DNA from: Anaerotignum sp.
GTDB lineage: Bacteria; Bacillota; Clostridia; Lachnospirales; Anaerotignaceae
Assembly (NCBI GenBank): GCA_020024395.1
Contig: JAHHTV010000068.1
Coordinates: 1-7,738, forward strand
DNA: 7,738 nt
Reading direction: 5' to 3'
The position numbers and the translations under genes were made by a program. How positions within the stretch are numbered: position 1 is the first letter of the stretch; the number at the start of each line of letters is the position of its first letter. This document shows, piece after piece, positions 1 to 6,309 of the stretch. The notes beneath the pieces were generated by a model. It was not told where the DNA came from and ran no database searches. It worked only from the letters and a program-made list of their open reading frames with translations.

Positions 1-41
1 GCATACATGAATATACAACACAAAAAACATTGTTTTTGACT

Positions 42-69
42 TTGCGAAATAAATGTTTTGTGATATGAT
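42..69 (+). promoter_or_regulatory. Probable sigma-A promoter for the FAH-epimerase gene pair
   Basis: TTGCGA at 42-47 and TATGAT at 64-69 are separated by 16 nt, and the -10 is preceded by TGA, an extended -10 (TGN) arrangement. A start of transcription near 76 would leave a leader of about 47 nt before the ATG at 123. An alternative -35, TTGACT at 36-41, is nearer consensus but would need a 22-nt spacer, so I prefer the first reading. Inferred by eye only. Confidence 0.5.
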
Positions 70-122
70 GTTACAAAGAGAAAGAAACAATGTATCGCTT
101 GGCATAAAGGAGGTATGGTTTT

Positions 123-1001
123 ATGAAAGTTGTGACTTATGCACAAGGCTGTCAAACGGCTGTCGGTATTTTGAAAAAAGATGGTACACAGGTGGTACCT
201 GTGCAGTATTTGGGCTGTAGTGCCAAAGATATGACAGAATTTATCAAAGATATTAACATACAAAAATTGGAAAAGCTCAAACGCAATGTAGAATTGATGG
301 ACGGGCTTTCCATTGCAGATGTACACATACTTTCTCCCATTGTACACCCAAAACAAGATGTGATTTGTTTGGGTATCAATTATTATGCCCATGCAGAAGA
401 AGCGGCGCGTTTTAGTGATGAAACATTTGGTGGGGAACGACCACAACCCATATATTTTTCAAAAAGAGTGTATAAAGCTGTGCCACCAGATGGTGAAATT
501 GATGGACATTTTGATATTGTAGATGGATTGGATTATGAAGTAGAGCTTGCGGTTGTAATTGGCAAAGATGCCAAAAATGTCAGTACAGATGAGGCGTTTG
601 ATTTTGTGTTTGGCTATACCATACTCAATGACATCAGTGCAAGAAATTTGCAAACAGCACACAAACAATGGTATTTTGGAAAAAGTTTAGACGATTTTAC
701 ACCCATTGGGCCATGTATTGTGACAAAAGATGATTTTCAAAATCCGCCTGCACTTGCCATTCGTAGTTATGTCAATGGACAGTTGCGACAAGACAGCAAT
801 ACATCTTTGATGATAAACGACATTCCAAAAGTCATCAGCCAGCTTTCCCAAGGTATGACATTGCAAGCAGGCACAATTATCGCTATGGGTACCCCTGCGG
901 GCGTTGGCATGGGATTTGACCCACCAAAATTTTTGAAATCAGGTGATGTGGTAACTTGTGAAATTGAAGGCATTGGCACATTAAAAAATACGATAAAATA
1001 A
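123..1001 (+). CDS. Fumarylacetoacetate hydrolase (FAH) family protein
   Basis: This 292-residue protein has the length and motif order of the FAH superfamily, which hydrolyses, hydrates or decarboxylates small acylpyruvate or keto-acid substrates in the cytoplasm using a divalent metal. A small N-terminal domain (about 1-70) precedes the catalytic fold. Visible family signatures are GINYYAHAEE at 84-93 (His90 and Glu93 match the catalytic His-Glu pair), DYEVELAVVIGK at 137-148 (Glu139 and Glu141) with NDISAR at 169-174 (Asp170) as metal ligands, GKSLDDFTPIGP at 186-197, and GTPAGVG at 256-262. The start is fixed by AAAGGAGG at 106-113, 9 nt before the ATG. The next gene begins 24 nt downstream, so the two are probably co-transcribed. 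Substrate cannot be read from sequence: acylpyruvase, oxaloacetate decarboxylase or 2-keto-4-pentenoate hydratase-type activity are all possible. Family assignment is secure, the specific reaction is not. Confidence 0.93.
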   Translation: MKVVTYAQGCQTAVGILKKDGTQVVPVQYLGCSAKDMTEFIKDINIQKLEKLKRNVELMDGLSIADVHILSPIVHPKQDVICLGINYYAHAEEAARFSDETFGGERPQPIYFSKRVYKAVPPDGEIDGHFDIVDGLDYEVELAVVIGKDAKNVSTDEAFDFVFGYTILNDISARNLQTAHKQWYFGKSLDDFTPIGPCIVTKDDFQNPPALAIRSYVNGQLRQDSNTSLMINDIPKVISQLSQGMTLQAGTIIAMGTPAGVGMGFDPPKFLKSGDVVTCEIEGIGTLKNTIK

Positions 1002-1025
1002 ATCAAAAACAAGGAGCAACCATAT

Positions 1026-2879
1026 ATGAATAAAATCAAAGTGATGAGTGTATTTGGTACACGTCCAGAAGCAATCAAAATGGCACCTTTGGTAAAAGAA
1101 TTGGAAAAAACAGAACAGATAGAAAGTATTGTTTGTGTGACAGCACAGCATAGAGAAATGCTTGACCAGGTGTTAGAAATATTTGATTTGCACCCAAAAC
1201 ATGATTTGAATATTATGCAAAGCCGTCAAACATTGGCAGGTATTACAACACGTGCATTGACAGGACTAGAAACTGTGATTGCACAAGAAAAACCAGATAT
1301 TGTATTGGTGCATGGTGATACTTCCACAACATTTGCGGGAGCATTGGCAGCATATTACAATCAGGTGAAAGTAGGGCATGTGGAAGCAGGATTGCGTACC
1401 TATGACAAATATCAGCCTTTCCCAGAAGAAATGAACCGCTGTTTGACAGGTACATTGACCGATTTGCATTTTGCCCCCACTGCACTTGCAAAAGAACATC
1501 TGTTAAAAGAAAATATTGCCCCAGAAAGTATATTTGTCACAGGCAATACAGTCATTGACGCATTGGCACACACCATAGAAGAAACATATATATTTCATGA
1601 ACCTGTTTTGAATACCATTGATTTTGGAAAAAAACGTGTCATTGCCATGACAGCACACCGCCGTGAAAATTTGGGAGAACCACTGGAAAATATTTGTCAT
1701 GCAGTCAAGCAGATTGTAGATGAATTTGCAGATGTAGAATTGGTGTATGCTGTGCATAAAAACCCTGCGGTGACAGAACCCGTGCATCGCATATTGTGCA
1801 ATCATCCTCGTATCCATTTGACAGAGCCTTTGGATTTGAAAGATATGCATAATTTGATGTGTCGTTCATTTTTGGTTTTGACAGATAGTGGCGGTTTGCA
1901 AGAAGAAGTACCTTCTATGGGAAAACCTGTTTTGGTGTTGCGTAATGTGACAGAACGTCCAGAAGGTGTAGAAGCAGGCACATTGCAATTGGCAGGCACA
2001 GACAAACAAACTATTTATCAAATGACAAAAACACTTTTGATAGATGATGTAGCATATCAGGAAATGGCACAAGCCAAAAATCCATTTGGGGATGGCAATG
2101 CATCAAAACGAATTGTGCAGGCAATATTATATGCATATGGACAAACACAACAAAGACCAAAGGATTATATTGTAACAAAAAATACTGCAAACCACCGTGC
2201 GAACAAGGAGGCATATAACATGAAAGAAGAACGTTTGGCAATACTGAGTATGTTAGAAAAAGGATTGATTACCGTAGATGAAGCAGAGCGTTTGTTGACC
2301 GTTTTGCAAAATGGTATGGGTCTGGAAAAAGACGGTATTGGAAAAGCCGTTGGCAATGCATTGGAAAAAGCAGGCGATGTATTGGGCGGTGTAGCAAAAA
2401 CAGTTGGAGAAAAAGCAGAACAGTTACAGCCAAAAGTAAAAGAAGTTGCAACAAAAGTAGCTGATAAAGCAGATGAAATGCAACCTGTTGTCAGAAGTGC
2501 TGTATTTCGTATGACAGAAAAAGCACACGAATTAAAAGAAGATTTCAAAACATATAAAGAAAAAAAGAAAACACAAAAAGAACAACAAGACAAAGAAGCA
2601 TACTGGGACGACGAAGATGTTCGGGAATTGGATGCTGATGAAGCAAAAAAAGAACAGATGGAACCTGTAGAACAGCCAGAAAATGAAATCACAGAAGATG
2701 ACCCTGTGATTGAAAAATATGCAAAAAATGTAGAAGCAGTGATGAATTCTGTACAACAGCAAATGGAACAAATTGACGATGCAGAAAGTTTCTTAAAATC
2801 TGCATTTGGTGATGTTGACCCTTCTGAATGGGAAGATGACGAAGAAGAACAACAAACAGATAAAAACGATACAAAATAA
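1026..2879 (+). CDS. wecB: UDP-N-acetylglucosamine 2-epimerase (non-hydrolysing), in-frame fused to a C-terminal SHOCT-like helical protein
   Basis: Residues 1-375 are a complete WecB/MnaA-type epimerase, which interconverts UDP-GlcNAc and UDP-ManNAc for teichoic acid or other surface polysaccharides. Signatures are GTRPEAIKMAP (11-21), TAQHREML (39-46), HGDTSTT (96-102), GHVEAGLRT (117-125), PFPEEMNR (131-138), GNTVIDAL (173-180), TAHRREN (209-215), TDSGGLQEE (286-294) and RNVTERPEGVEAG (306-318). Asp98, Glu120, Glu134 and His211 match the E. coli WecB catalytic residues Asp95, Glu117, Glu131 and His213. Family members usually end near 370-390 residues, but this frame stays open to 617. Residues 393-398 are the translation of a ribosome binding site, and residue 399 is the ATG of what looks like a separate gene (next-but-one entry). 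AAGGAG at 1011-1016 sits 9 nt before the start. The frame stops just before the terminator at 2882. Either a true fusion or a lost epimerase stop codon; epimerase identity is very secure. Confidence 0.93.
   Translation: MNKIKVMSVFGTRPEAIKMAPLVKELEKTEQIESIVCVTAQHREMLDQVLEIFDLHPKHDLNIMQSRQTLAGITTRALTGLETVIAQEKPDIVLVHGDTSTTFAGALAAYYNQVKVGHVEAGLRTYDKYQPFPEEMNRCLTGTLTDLHFAPTALAKEHLLKENIAPESIFVTGNTVIDALAHTIEETYIFHEPVLNTIDFGKKRVIAMTAHRRENLGEPLENICHAVKQIVDEFADVELVYAVHKNPAVTEPVHRILCNHPRIHLTEPLDLKDMHNLMCRSFLVLTDSGGLQEEVPSMGKPVLVLRNVTERPEGVEAGTLQLAGTDKQTIYQMTKTLLIDDVAYQEMAQAKNPFGDGNASKRIVQAILYAYGQTQQRPKDYIVTKNTANHRANKEAYNMKEERLAILSMLEKGLITVDEAERLLTVLQNGMGLEKDGIGKAVGNALEKAGDVLGGVAKTVGEKAEQLQPKVKEVATKVADKADEMQPVVRSAVFRMTEKAHELKEDFKTYKEKKKTQKEQQDKEAYWDDEDVRELDADEAKKEQMEPVEQPENEITEDDPVIEKYAKNVEAVMNSVQQQMEQIDDAESFLKSAFGDVDPSEWEDDEEEQQTDKNDTK
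2205..2211 (+). promoter_or_regulatory. Internal Shine-Dalgarno site for the ATG at 2220
   Basis: AAGGAGG at 2205-2211 lies 8 nt before the in-frame ATG at 2220, the best ribosome binding site in the window. It lies inside the long epimerase frame, just where the epimerase family ends, so it marks an independent start for the downstream protein. Confidence 0.75.
2220..2879 (+). CDS. SHOCT-like N-terminal domain protein with amphipathic helical repeats and acidic tail (internal start in the epimerase frame)
   Basis: Read from the internal ATG, this is a 219-residue soluble protein. Residues 1-30 (ERLAILSMLEKGLITVDEAE and following) resemble the short helical SHOCT-like domain at the N-terminus of YvlB/LiaX-type Firmicute proteins, which act in envelope-stress contexts. 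Residues 38-110 form a long Ala/Lys/Glu/Val-rich amphipathic helix with loose repeats (KAVGNALEKAGDVLGGVAKT, then EKAEQLQPKVKEVATKVADK and DEMQPVVRSAV), similar to LEA or apolipoprotein helices. Residues 110-123 are strongly basic, and 128-219 are very acidic and probably disordered, ending in a Glu/Asp/Gln-rich tail. There is no signal peptide or membrane segment. It shares its frame with the upstream epimerase with no intervening stop, yet has its own strong ribosome binding site, so it is probably made alone, as part of a fusion, or both. Its function is unknown; membrane-surface binding by the helix is only an inference. Confidence 0.72.
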   Translation: MKEERLAILSMLEKGLITVDEAERLLTVLQNGMGLEKDGIGKAVGNALEKAGDVLGGVAKTVGEKAEQLQPKVKEVATKVADKADEMQPVVRSAVFRMTEKAHELKEDFKTYKEKKKTQKEQQDKEAYWDDEDVRELDADEAKKEQMEPVEQPENEITEDDPVIEKYAKNVEAVMNSVQQQMEQIDDAESFLKSAFGDVDPSEWEDDEEEQQTDKNDTK

Positions 2880-2881
2880 TC

Positions 2882-2909
2882 AAAAAAGGAGCGGTTTCGC
2901 TCCTTTTTT
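2882..2909. terminator. Bidirectional intrinsic terminator between convergent operons
   Basis: AAAAAAGGAGCG (2882-2893) and CGCTCCTTTTTT (2898-2909) form a perfect 12-bp stem around a GTTT loop. A T-tract follows the GC-rich core on either strand. It starts 2 nt after the stop codon of the + strand frame and lies 5 nt beyond the stop codon (2915-2917) of the minus-strand operon, so it can end both transcripts. Confidence 0.93.
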
Positions 2910-2914
2910 GATTT

Positions 2915-3334
2915 TTATTCAATGATATGTCGTTCGTTGATTTGATATTGACTGCCATCTAATGTATTTGGTGGGATATATTTTTGTAACGTTATCATAT
3001 TTTTATGGGTATCAATTTCAACTGCGAAAAAAATTTCAGATGCCGCAGGTGGCCCGCCACAAATGACAATACTTTTTTCATTGGTTTTGGGGTCTGTGCG
3101 AACCCATAAAGGGGAAGTACCATCCTCTGGATATTCCCAATCATCAGTTTGCCCCAATATTGGTTTGGGTGTTAGAAAAAATTTGACGACAAAATTTTTG
3201 TTTTGGTTTTTCCGAAAATGGATTGCCATACAATATTTGAGCCATTTTGGTTGTTGCGCTAGGGGGCATAATTCTTCAAATTTTTCGCACGCCATAGAAA
3301 ATGCTTGCTCATAATCGTGCTGTTTTTTATCCAT
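2915..3334 (-). CDS. Conserved-looking hypothetical protein, last gene of the MoxR-VWA operon
   Basis: I do not recognise this 139-residue protein. It is soluble, with no signal peptide or membrane helix. Residues about 1-38 are helical and charged, with two Cys residues. A middle part rich in Lys and aromatics (FRKNQNKNFVVKFFLTPKP) is followed by Trp-rich loops (DDWEYPEDG, SPLWVRTDPK) and by SIVICGGPPAASEIFFAVEI near 88-107, which alternates like beta strands. The C-terminus, after KYIPPNT, is polar. A compact alpha+beta domain is likely. The frame is open to a TTG at 3355, but the ATG at 3334 has AAAAGGAG at 3342-3349 with a 7-nt gap, so I take the shorter protein. It lies 21 nt after the ATPase gene and just before the terminator, so it is the final gene of the operon. 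Its role is open: an effector, adaptor or substrate of the ATPase-VWA pair are guesses from position only. Confidence 0.82.
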   Translation of the reverse strand: MDKKQHDYEQAFSMACEKFEELCPLAQQPKWLKYCMAIHFRKNQNKNFVVKFFLTPKPILGQTDDWEYPEDGTSPLWVRTDPKTNEKSIVICGGPPAASEIFFAVEIDTHKNMITLQKYIPPNTLDGSQYQINERHIIE

Positions 3335-3341
3335 CTGTATG

Positions 3342-3349
3342 CTCCTTTT
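3342..3349 (-). promoter_or_regulatory. Shine-Dalgarno site fixing the start at 3334
   Basis: On the minus strand AAAAGGAG ends 7 nt before the ATG at 3334. The upstream in-frame TTG at 3355 would put this site inside the coding region, so the TTG is very unlikely to be the start. Confidence 0.8.
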
Positions 3350-3355
3350 GTGCAA

Positions 3356-4894
3356 TTAAAATAATAAATCCAATTCTGCTTTTGCTTTTTCAATATCTTG
3401 CAATATGGATTGTTGTTTTTCTTCAAACAGCAATTCTTTGTTATAACGATAATATGTGTCACTGCCATTTTCGCTGATGAATTTTACGCTGTAATAATTG
3501 TTTGTCAATTCTGTAATAAATATCACCATTTCTTGTCCTGCACCGAATGTTTCTTCCAAGAAAGCAAATGCACAATTCAGTGCGTCAGAGGCTGTGGCAA
3601 TGGCATTTTCACGTTGTTGTACAACGGCAGAAAATCTTTGTTTGATAAAATCAAAAACTTCTGTTTTTTCACGCAAATCATTTTGTTTTGCTTCTTTTGT
3701 ATCGTTTTCTAATGTTTGTAATACCAAAAGTTCTGTTTTTTCCTGTATTTTGTCAAAAAGACCTGCTTTTTGATTGCGTGTAAATGCCTCTTGTTTTTCA
3801 GCAAGCAATGCAACATTTATGGTTTCCCAAGGGGTATTGGCACAATATGCACTTTCGTAGCGTTCTTTTAGCTCTTTCAAACAGCCATGTAAATTTACGG
3901 CATATAAATCGGCTTGATATGCGTTTGTAAAATATTCTGTCAAACGGCTCAATAATAGCCCCATTACGCTCAAACGTTCATCAAATGGTGCTTCTTGCAA
4001 TTTTTGTACCGCAGATTTTGTGTATTTGCCTGCAAGTATATCATCAACATGATAATCATTGCGGTATTTGCGGTACAAATCCAGATAATTTGCAAAATCT
4101 TTTGCAATTTTTTTGTGTTGTAGGTATTGATATATGGTCAATTCATCTGCGGTGATGTCTAATTTTTCATATACTTGCAATATATTGGATAAATCTTCCC
4201 AACCTCTGGCTGTGACAAAACGTTTGCCATCAACAGTAGTTTCTACGGTATAGAAATGATTTTTTTTGATTTCTAAATAAGACAGTATTGCACCATGTAG
4301 CCCTTGTTTCCAAGCATATGCTTTCCATGTTGCAAAGTCTGGTTCTACATCTATTTTTTTCACCCTATCCAATGTTACCACGTCGAATTCTCTTACAGAT
4401 TTGTTGTATTCTGGGGGGTTTCCTGCAGCAACAATCACCCAGCCTTCGGGAACTTTATGGCTGCCAAATGTTTTTGCCTGCAAAAATTGTAACATAGCAG
4501 GTGCTAATGTTTCAGATACACAGTTGATTTCATCAATAAATAAAATGCCCTCTTGTAAGCCTGTTTCTTCTATTTTGTTATATACAGCAGCGATAATTTC
4601 GCTCATGGTGTATTCTGTTACAGCATATTCTTTGCCACCATATTCTTTATGGCTGATAAATGGCAGACCAATGGCACTTTGTCTTGTGTGATGTGTGATG
4701 CTGTATGCCACAAGCCCAATACCACATTCTCTTGCCACTTGTTCCATGATGGCAGTTTTGCCGATACCAGGTGCTCCCATTAAAAATAAGGGACGTTGCC
4801 GTACTACGGGAATGAGGTACTGTCCCAAATCGTCTTTTGCTAAATACGCTTGTATGGCGTTTATAATTTCGTCTTTTGCTCGTTTGATATTCAT
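3356..4894 (-). CDS. MoxR-like AAA+ ATPase
   Basis: This 512-residue protein carries an AAA+ module of the MoxR type. The P-loop GAPGIGKT lies at 40-47, Walker B LFIDEIN at 118-124, and sensor 1 AAGNPPEYN at 156-164. VVTLDRVKKIDV (173-184) resembles the substrate-loop and arginine-finger region, with Arg177 a likely finger. MoxR ATPases work with VWA partners as chaperone-like machines that assemble or activate protein complexes, and the upstream neighbour is such a partner. After the core (about 260) there are about 250 further, mostly helical residues with a coiled-coil-like end, much longer than a minimal MoxR protein, which is usually near 300-350 residues. The start is the ATG at 4894, with AAGGAG 10 nt upstream inside the end of the VWA gene. 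An in-frame TTG at 4942 gives a longer frame but has poor support. The 7-nt gap suggests translational coupling. Family is sure, substrate unknown. Confidence 0.93.
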   Translation of the reverse strand: MNIKRAKDEIINAIQAYLAKDDLGQYLIPVVRQRPLFLMGAPGIGKTAIMEQVARECGIGLVAYSITHHTRQSAIGLPFISHKEYGGKEYAVTEYTMSEIIAAVYNKIEETGLQEGILFIDEINCVSETLAPAMLQFLQAKTFGSHKVPEGWVIVAAGNPPEYNKSVREFDVVTLDRVKKIDVEPDFATWKAYAWKQGLHGAILSYLEIKKNHFYTVETTVDGKRFVTARGWEDLSNILQVYEKLDITADELTIYQYLQHKKIAKDFANYLDLYRKYRNDYHVDDILAGKYTKSAVQKLQEAPFDERLSVMGLLLSRLTEYFTNAYQADLYAVNLHGCLKELKERYESAYCANTPWETINVALLAEKQEAFTRNQKAGLFDKIQEKTELLVLQTLENDTKEAKQNDLREKTEVFDFIKQRFSAVVQQRENAIATASDALNCAFAFLEETFGAGQEMVIFITELTNNYYSVKFISENGSDTYYRYNKELLFEEKQQSILQDIEKAKAELDLLF

Positions 4895-4901
4895 ATCATT
4901 T

Positions 4902-6290
4902 TTACTCCTTACGTTCTTTGATTTGTAAATCTTCTTTGCCAAATATAACTTTCATTGCCCAAGGTGGGACTTCTCGTTCATTGTATGTGCCATCATCCAA
5001 AAATAAAAATGCGGTTTCATATGGTGGGCGGCGTTTTGGAAATGTCCCCCAACCATCTGTAAAATATAATAGTCCCTTTAGATTTTGGAATGTTTTTTGT
5101 GCAATCAATTCTTCCACATAAGAAAATACAGGGCGGAAGTCTGTACCACCATTGCCTTTTAACGTGAAATTGTCCATATATACTTGCAATTCTTGTTGTG
5201 ATGTAATTTTTTTGTCTTCTAATATTTTGACATCACATTGCAATATACGAATATGGAATTTATGAAAAAAACTTTCATTTTGCATGAGTATGGCATATGT
5301 TTGTTCTAAAAATTGTTTGACTGTATCGCCTTCGCAAGACTCCGATGTGTCTATGGCAATGACAAGTTCTTCAATTTTTTTGACTTCTTTGTATTCCAGT
5401 GCCTCAATCAGTGGCATATTGCCATATAACTGCAAGCCATATGTGTAAAAAATATAATCATAACTATCATCATCGACTTGTATGTCCTCTTTGTATGTCA
5501 CAAACTTTTGCAAAAAGGCACGATAGTCGTAACGTTCTCGATTTTCGATTTGCAAATTTTGAAGCAAATCGCCAGTTTCTTCGCCTGCCTCTTGTGAAAA
5601 CGTTTCCAAATTTGTCTGCATTTTTTCACTGATTTCTTGCCATTGTTGCTCTAATTGCTGGCGACGCTGCTGTTCTTGTTGTTCTTGTTGTTGGTCGTTT
5701 TGGTTATCATTTTGGTTGTCTTGGCTATCTTGCTGTTGGTTGTCATCGTCTTTTTTATGCTCCCAAAATACATGGTCGTCTACCCAAAATTCCAGTTGCA
5801 ATTTGCCAAATTGCTGTAATGTGAGTTGTTGTTTTTGCAATACCTCATAAATACCTTCTGCAGAAAGTACTTTTAATTCTTTATGCAATTTTTCATACCA
5901 TTCGTTTCGTAAATCAGATACCACCAATTTGACAGATTTGTAAGGCAATGCGTCAATCATAGACTCTACTGCAATATCACAAGCCAAATTCCAATATTCT
6001 TCGTCACGTTCGCCTTGTCGAAAAGGGTGACGAAACAAACAGTGCAGTATCATGTGCAAATATACACGATTGACCAATATATGGTCAGATAAATAGCGTT
6101 GTATCAAATAACGAGGGTTAAAAAGTATTTTTTCGCCATCTGTACCAACATATAATGAAGATAAATTCATTTCATATTTTAGTTTGCTAAGTGCAATGTC
6201 CAAAAAACGCATAGATACATATAATTCATTTCTTGCAGATGTCAAAATGTTGCTACCAATGGCAATCAGTTTTTGATGTGTTTCATTCAT
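4902..6290 (-). CDS. DUF2201-type VWA-like protein with metallopeptidase-like N-terminal domain
   Basis: This 462-residue protein has three parts. Residues 1-175 match the putative metallopeptidase-like N-terminal domain of the DUF2201 family, with HMILHCLFRHP at 79-89 and CDIAVESMID at 104-113. The histidines 79, 83 and 88 keep an HxxxH spacing, but Met80 stands where the catalytic Glu of HExxH would be. Residues 181-217 are a Gln/Asn/Asp-rich linker. Residues about 305-455 are a VWA-like domain with a complete MIDAS metal site: DTSES at 313-317, GGTDF at 381-385, and FTDGW at 410-414. Such proteins are encoded beside MoxR ATPases and are thought to act as their adaptor or effector partners, as here where the ATPase gene follows after 7 nt. 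AAGGAGGG at 6298-6305, 7 nt before the ATG, fixes the start. No signal peptide, so it is cytoplasmic. Protease activity is doubtful; family assignment is good. Confidence 0.9.
   Translation of the reverse strand: MNETHQKLIAIGSNILTSARNELYVSMRFLDIALSKLKYEMNLSSLYVGTDGEKILFNPRYLIQRYLSDHILVNRVYLHMILHCLFRHPFRQGERDEEYWNLACDIAVESMIDALPYKSVKLVVSDLRNEWYEKLHKELKVLSAEGIYEVLQKQQLTLQQFGKLQLEFWVDDHVFWEHKKDDDNQQQDSQDNQNDNQNDQQQEQQEQQRRQQLEQQWQEISEKMQTNLETFSQEAGEETGDLLQNLQIENRERYDYRAFLQKFVTYKEDIQVDDDSYDYIFYTYGLQLYGNMPLIEALEYKEVKKIEELVIAIDTSESCEGDTVKQFLEQTYAILMQNESFFHKFHIRILQCDVKILEDKKITSQQELQVYMDNFTLKGNGGTDFRPVFSYVEELIAQKTFQNLKGLLYFTDGWGTFPKRRPPYETAFLFLDDGTYNEREVPPWAMKVIFGKEDLQIKERKE
4905..4910 (-). promoter_or_regulatory. 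Shine-Dalgarno site of the ATPase gene, embedded in the VWA gene
   Basis: AAGGAG on the minus strand sits in the last codons of the VWA gene, next to its TAA stop (4902-4904) and 10 nt before the ATG at 4894. It decides the ATPase start and links translation of the two genes. A second ATG at 4899 is out of frame and meets TGA after two codons. Confidence 0.75.
5646..5750 (-). repeat. Low-complexity CAA/GAA-rich tract coding the Q/N-rich linker of the VWA protein
   Basis: On the minus strand this stretch is dominated by CAA, CAG, AAT, GAT and GAA codons and contains a 9-nt unit (CAAGAACAA-like) repeated in tandem around 5671-5693. It codes for residues about 181-215, a Gln/Asn/Asp/Glu-rich segment that probably is a flexible linker between the N-terminal and VWA domains. 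Confidence 0.8.
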
Positions 6291-6309
6291 GCAATTTCCC
6301 TCCTTTCAT

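Noticed and set aside
2165..2692. 175-codon minus-strand frame opposite the epimerase/SHOCT-like region
   Set aside because: It is Ser/Phe/Cys-rich as expected for the antisense of a Lys/Glu/Ala-rich gene, lacks a ribosome binding site, and the + strand frame has clear homology features.
3335..3355. TTG start giving a 146-residue version of the last operon gene
   Set aside because: The extra codons include the ribosome binding site itself, and the ATG at 3334 is well placed behind AAAAGGAG.
4895..4942. TTG start giving a 528-residue ATPase overlapping the VWA gene
   Set aside because: The first 16 residues are a lysine-rich translation of the VWA gene end and the ribosome binding site. The ATG at 4894 has AAGGAG at proper distance.
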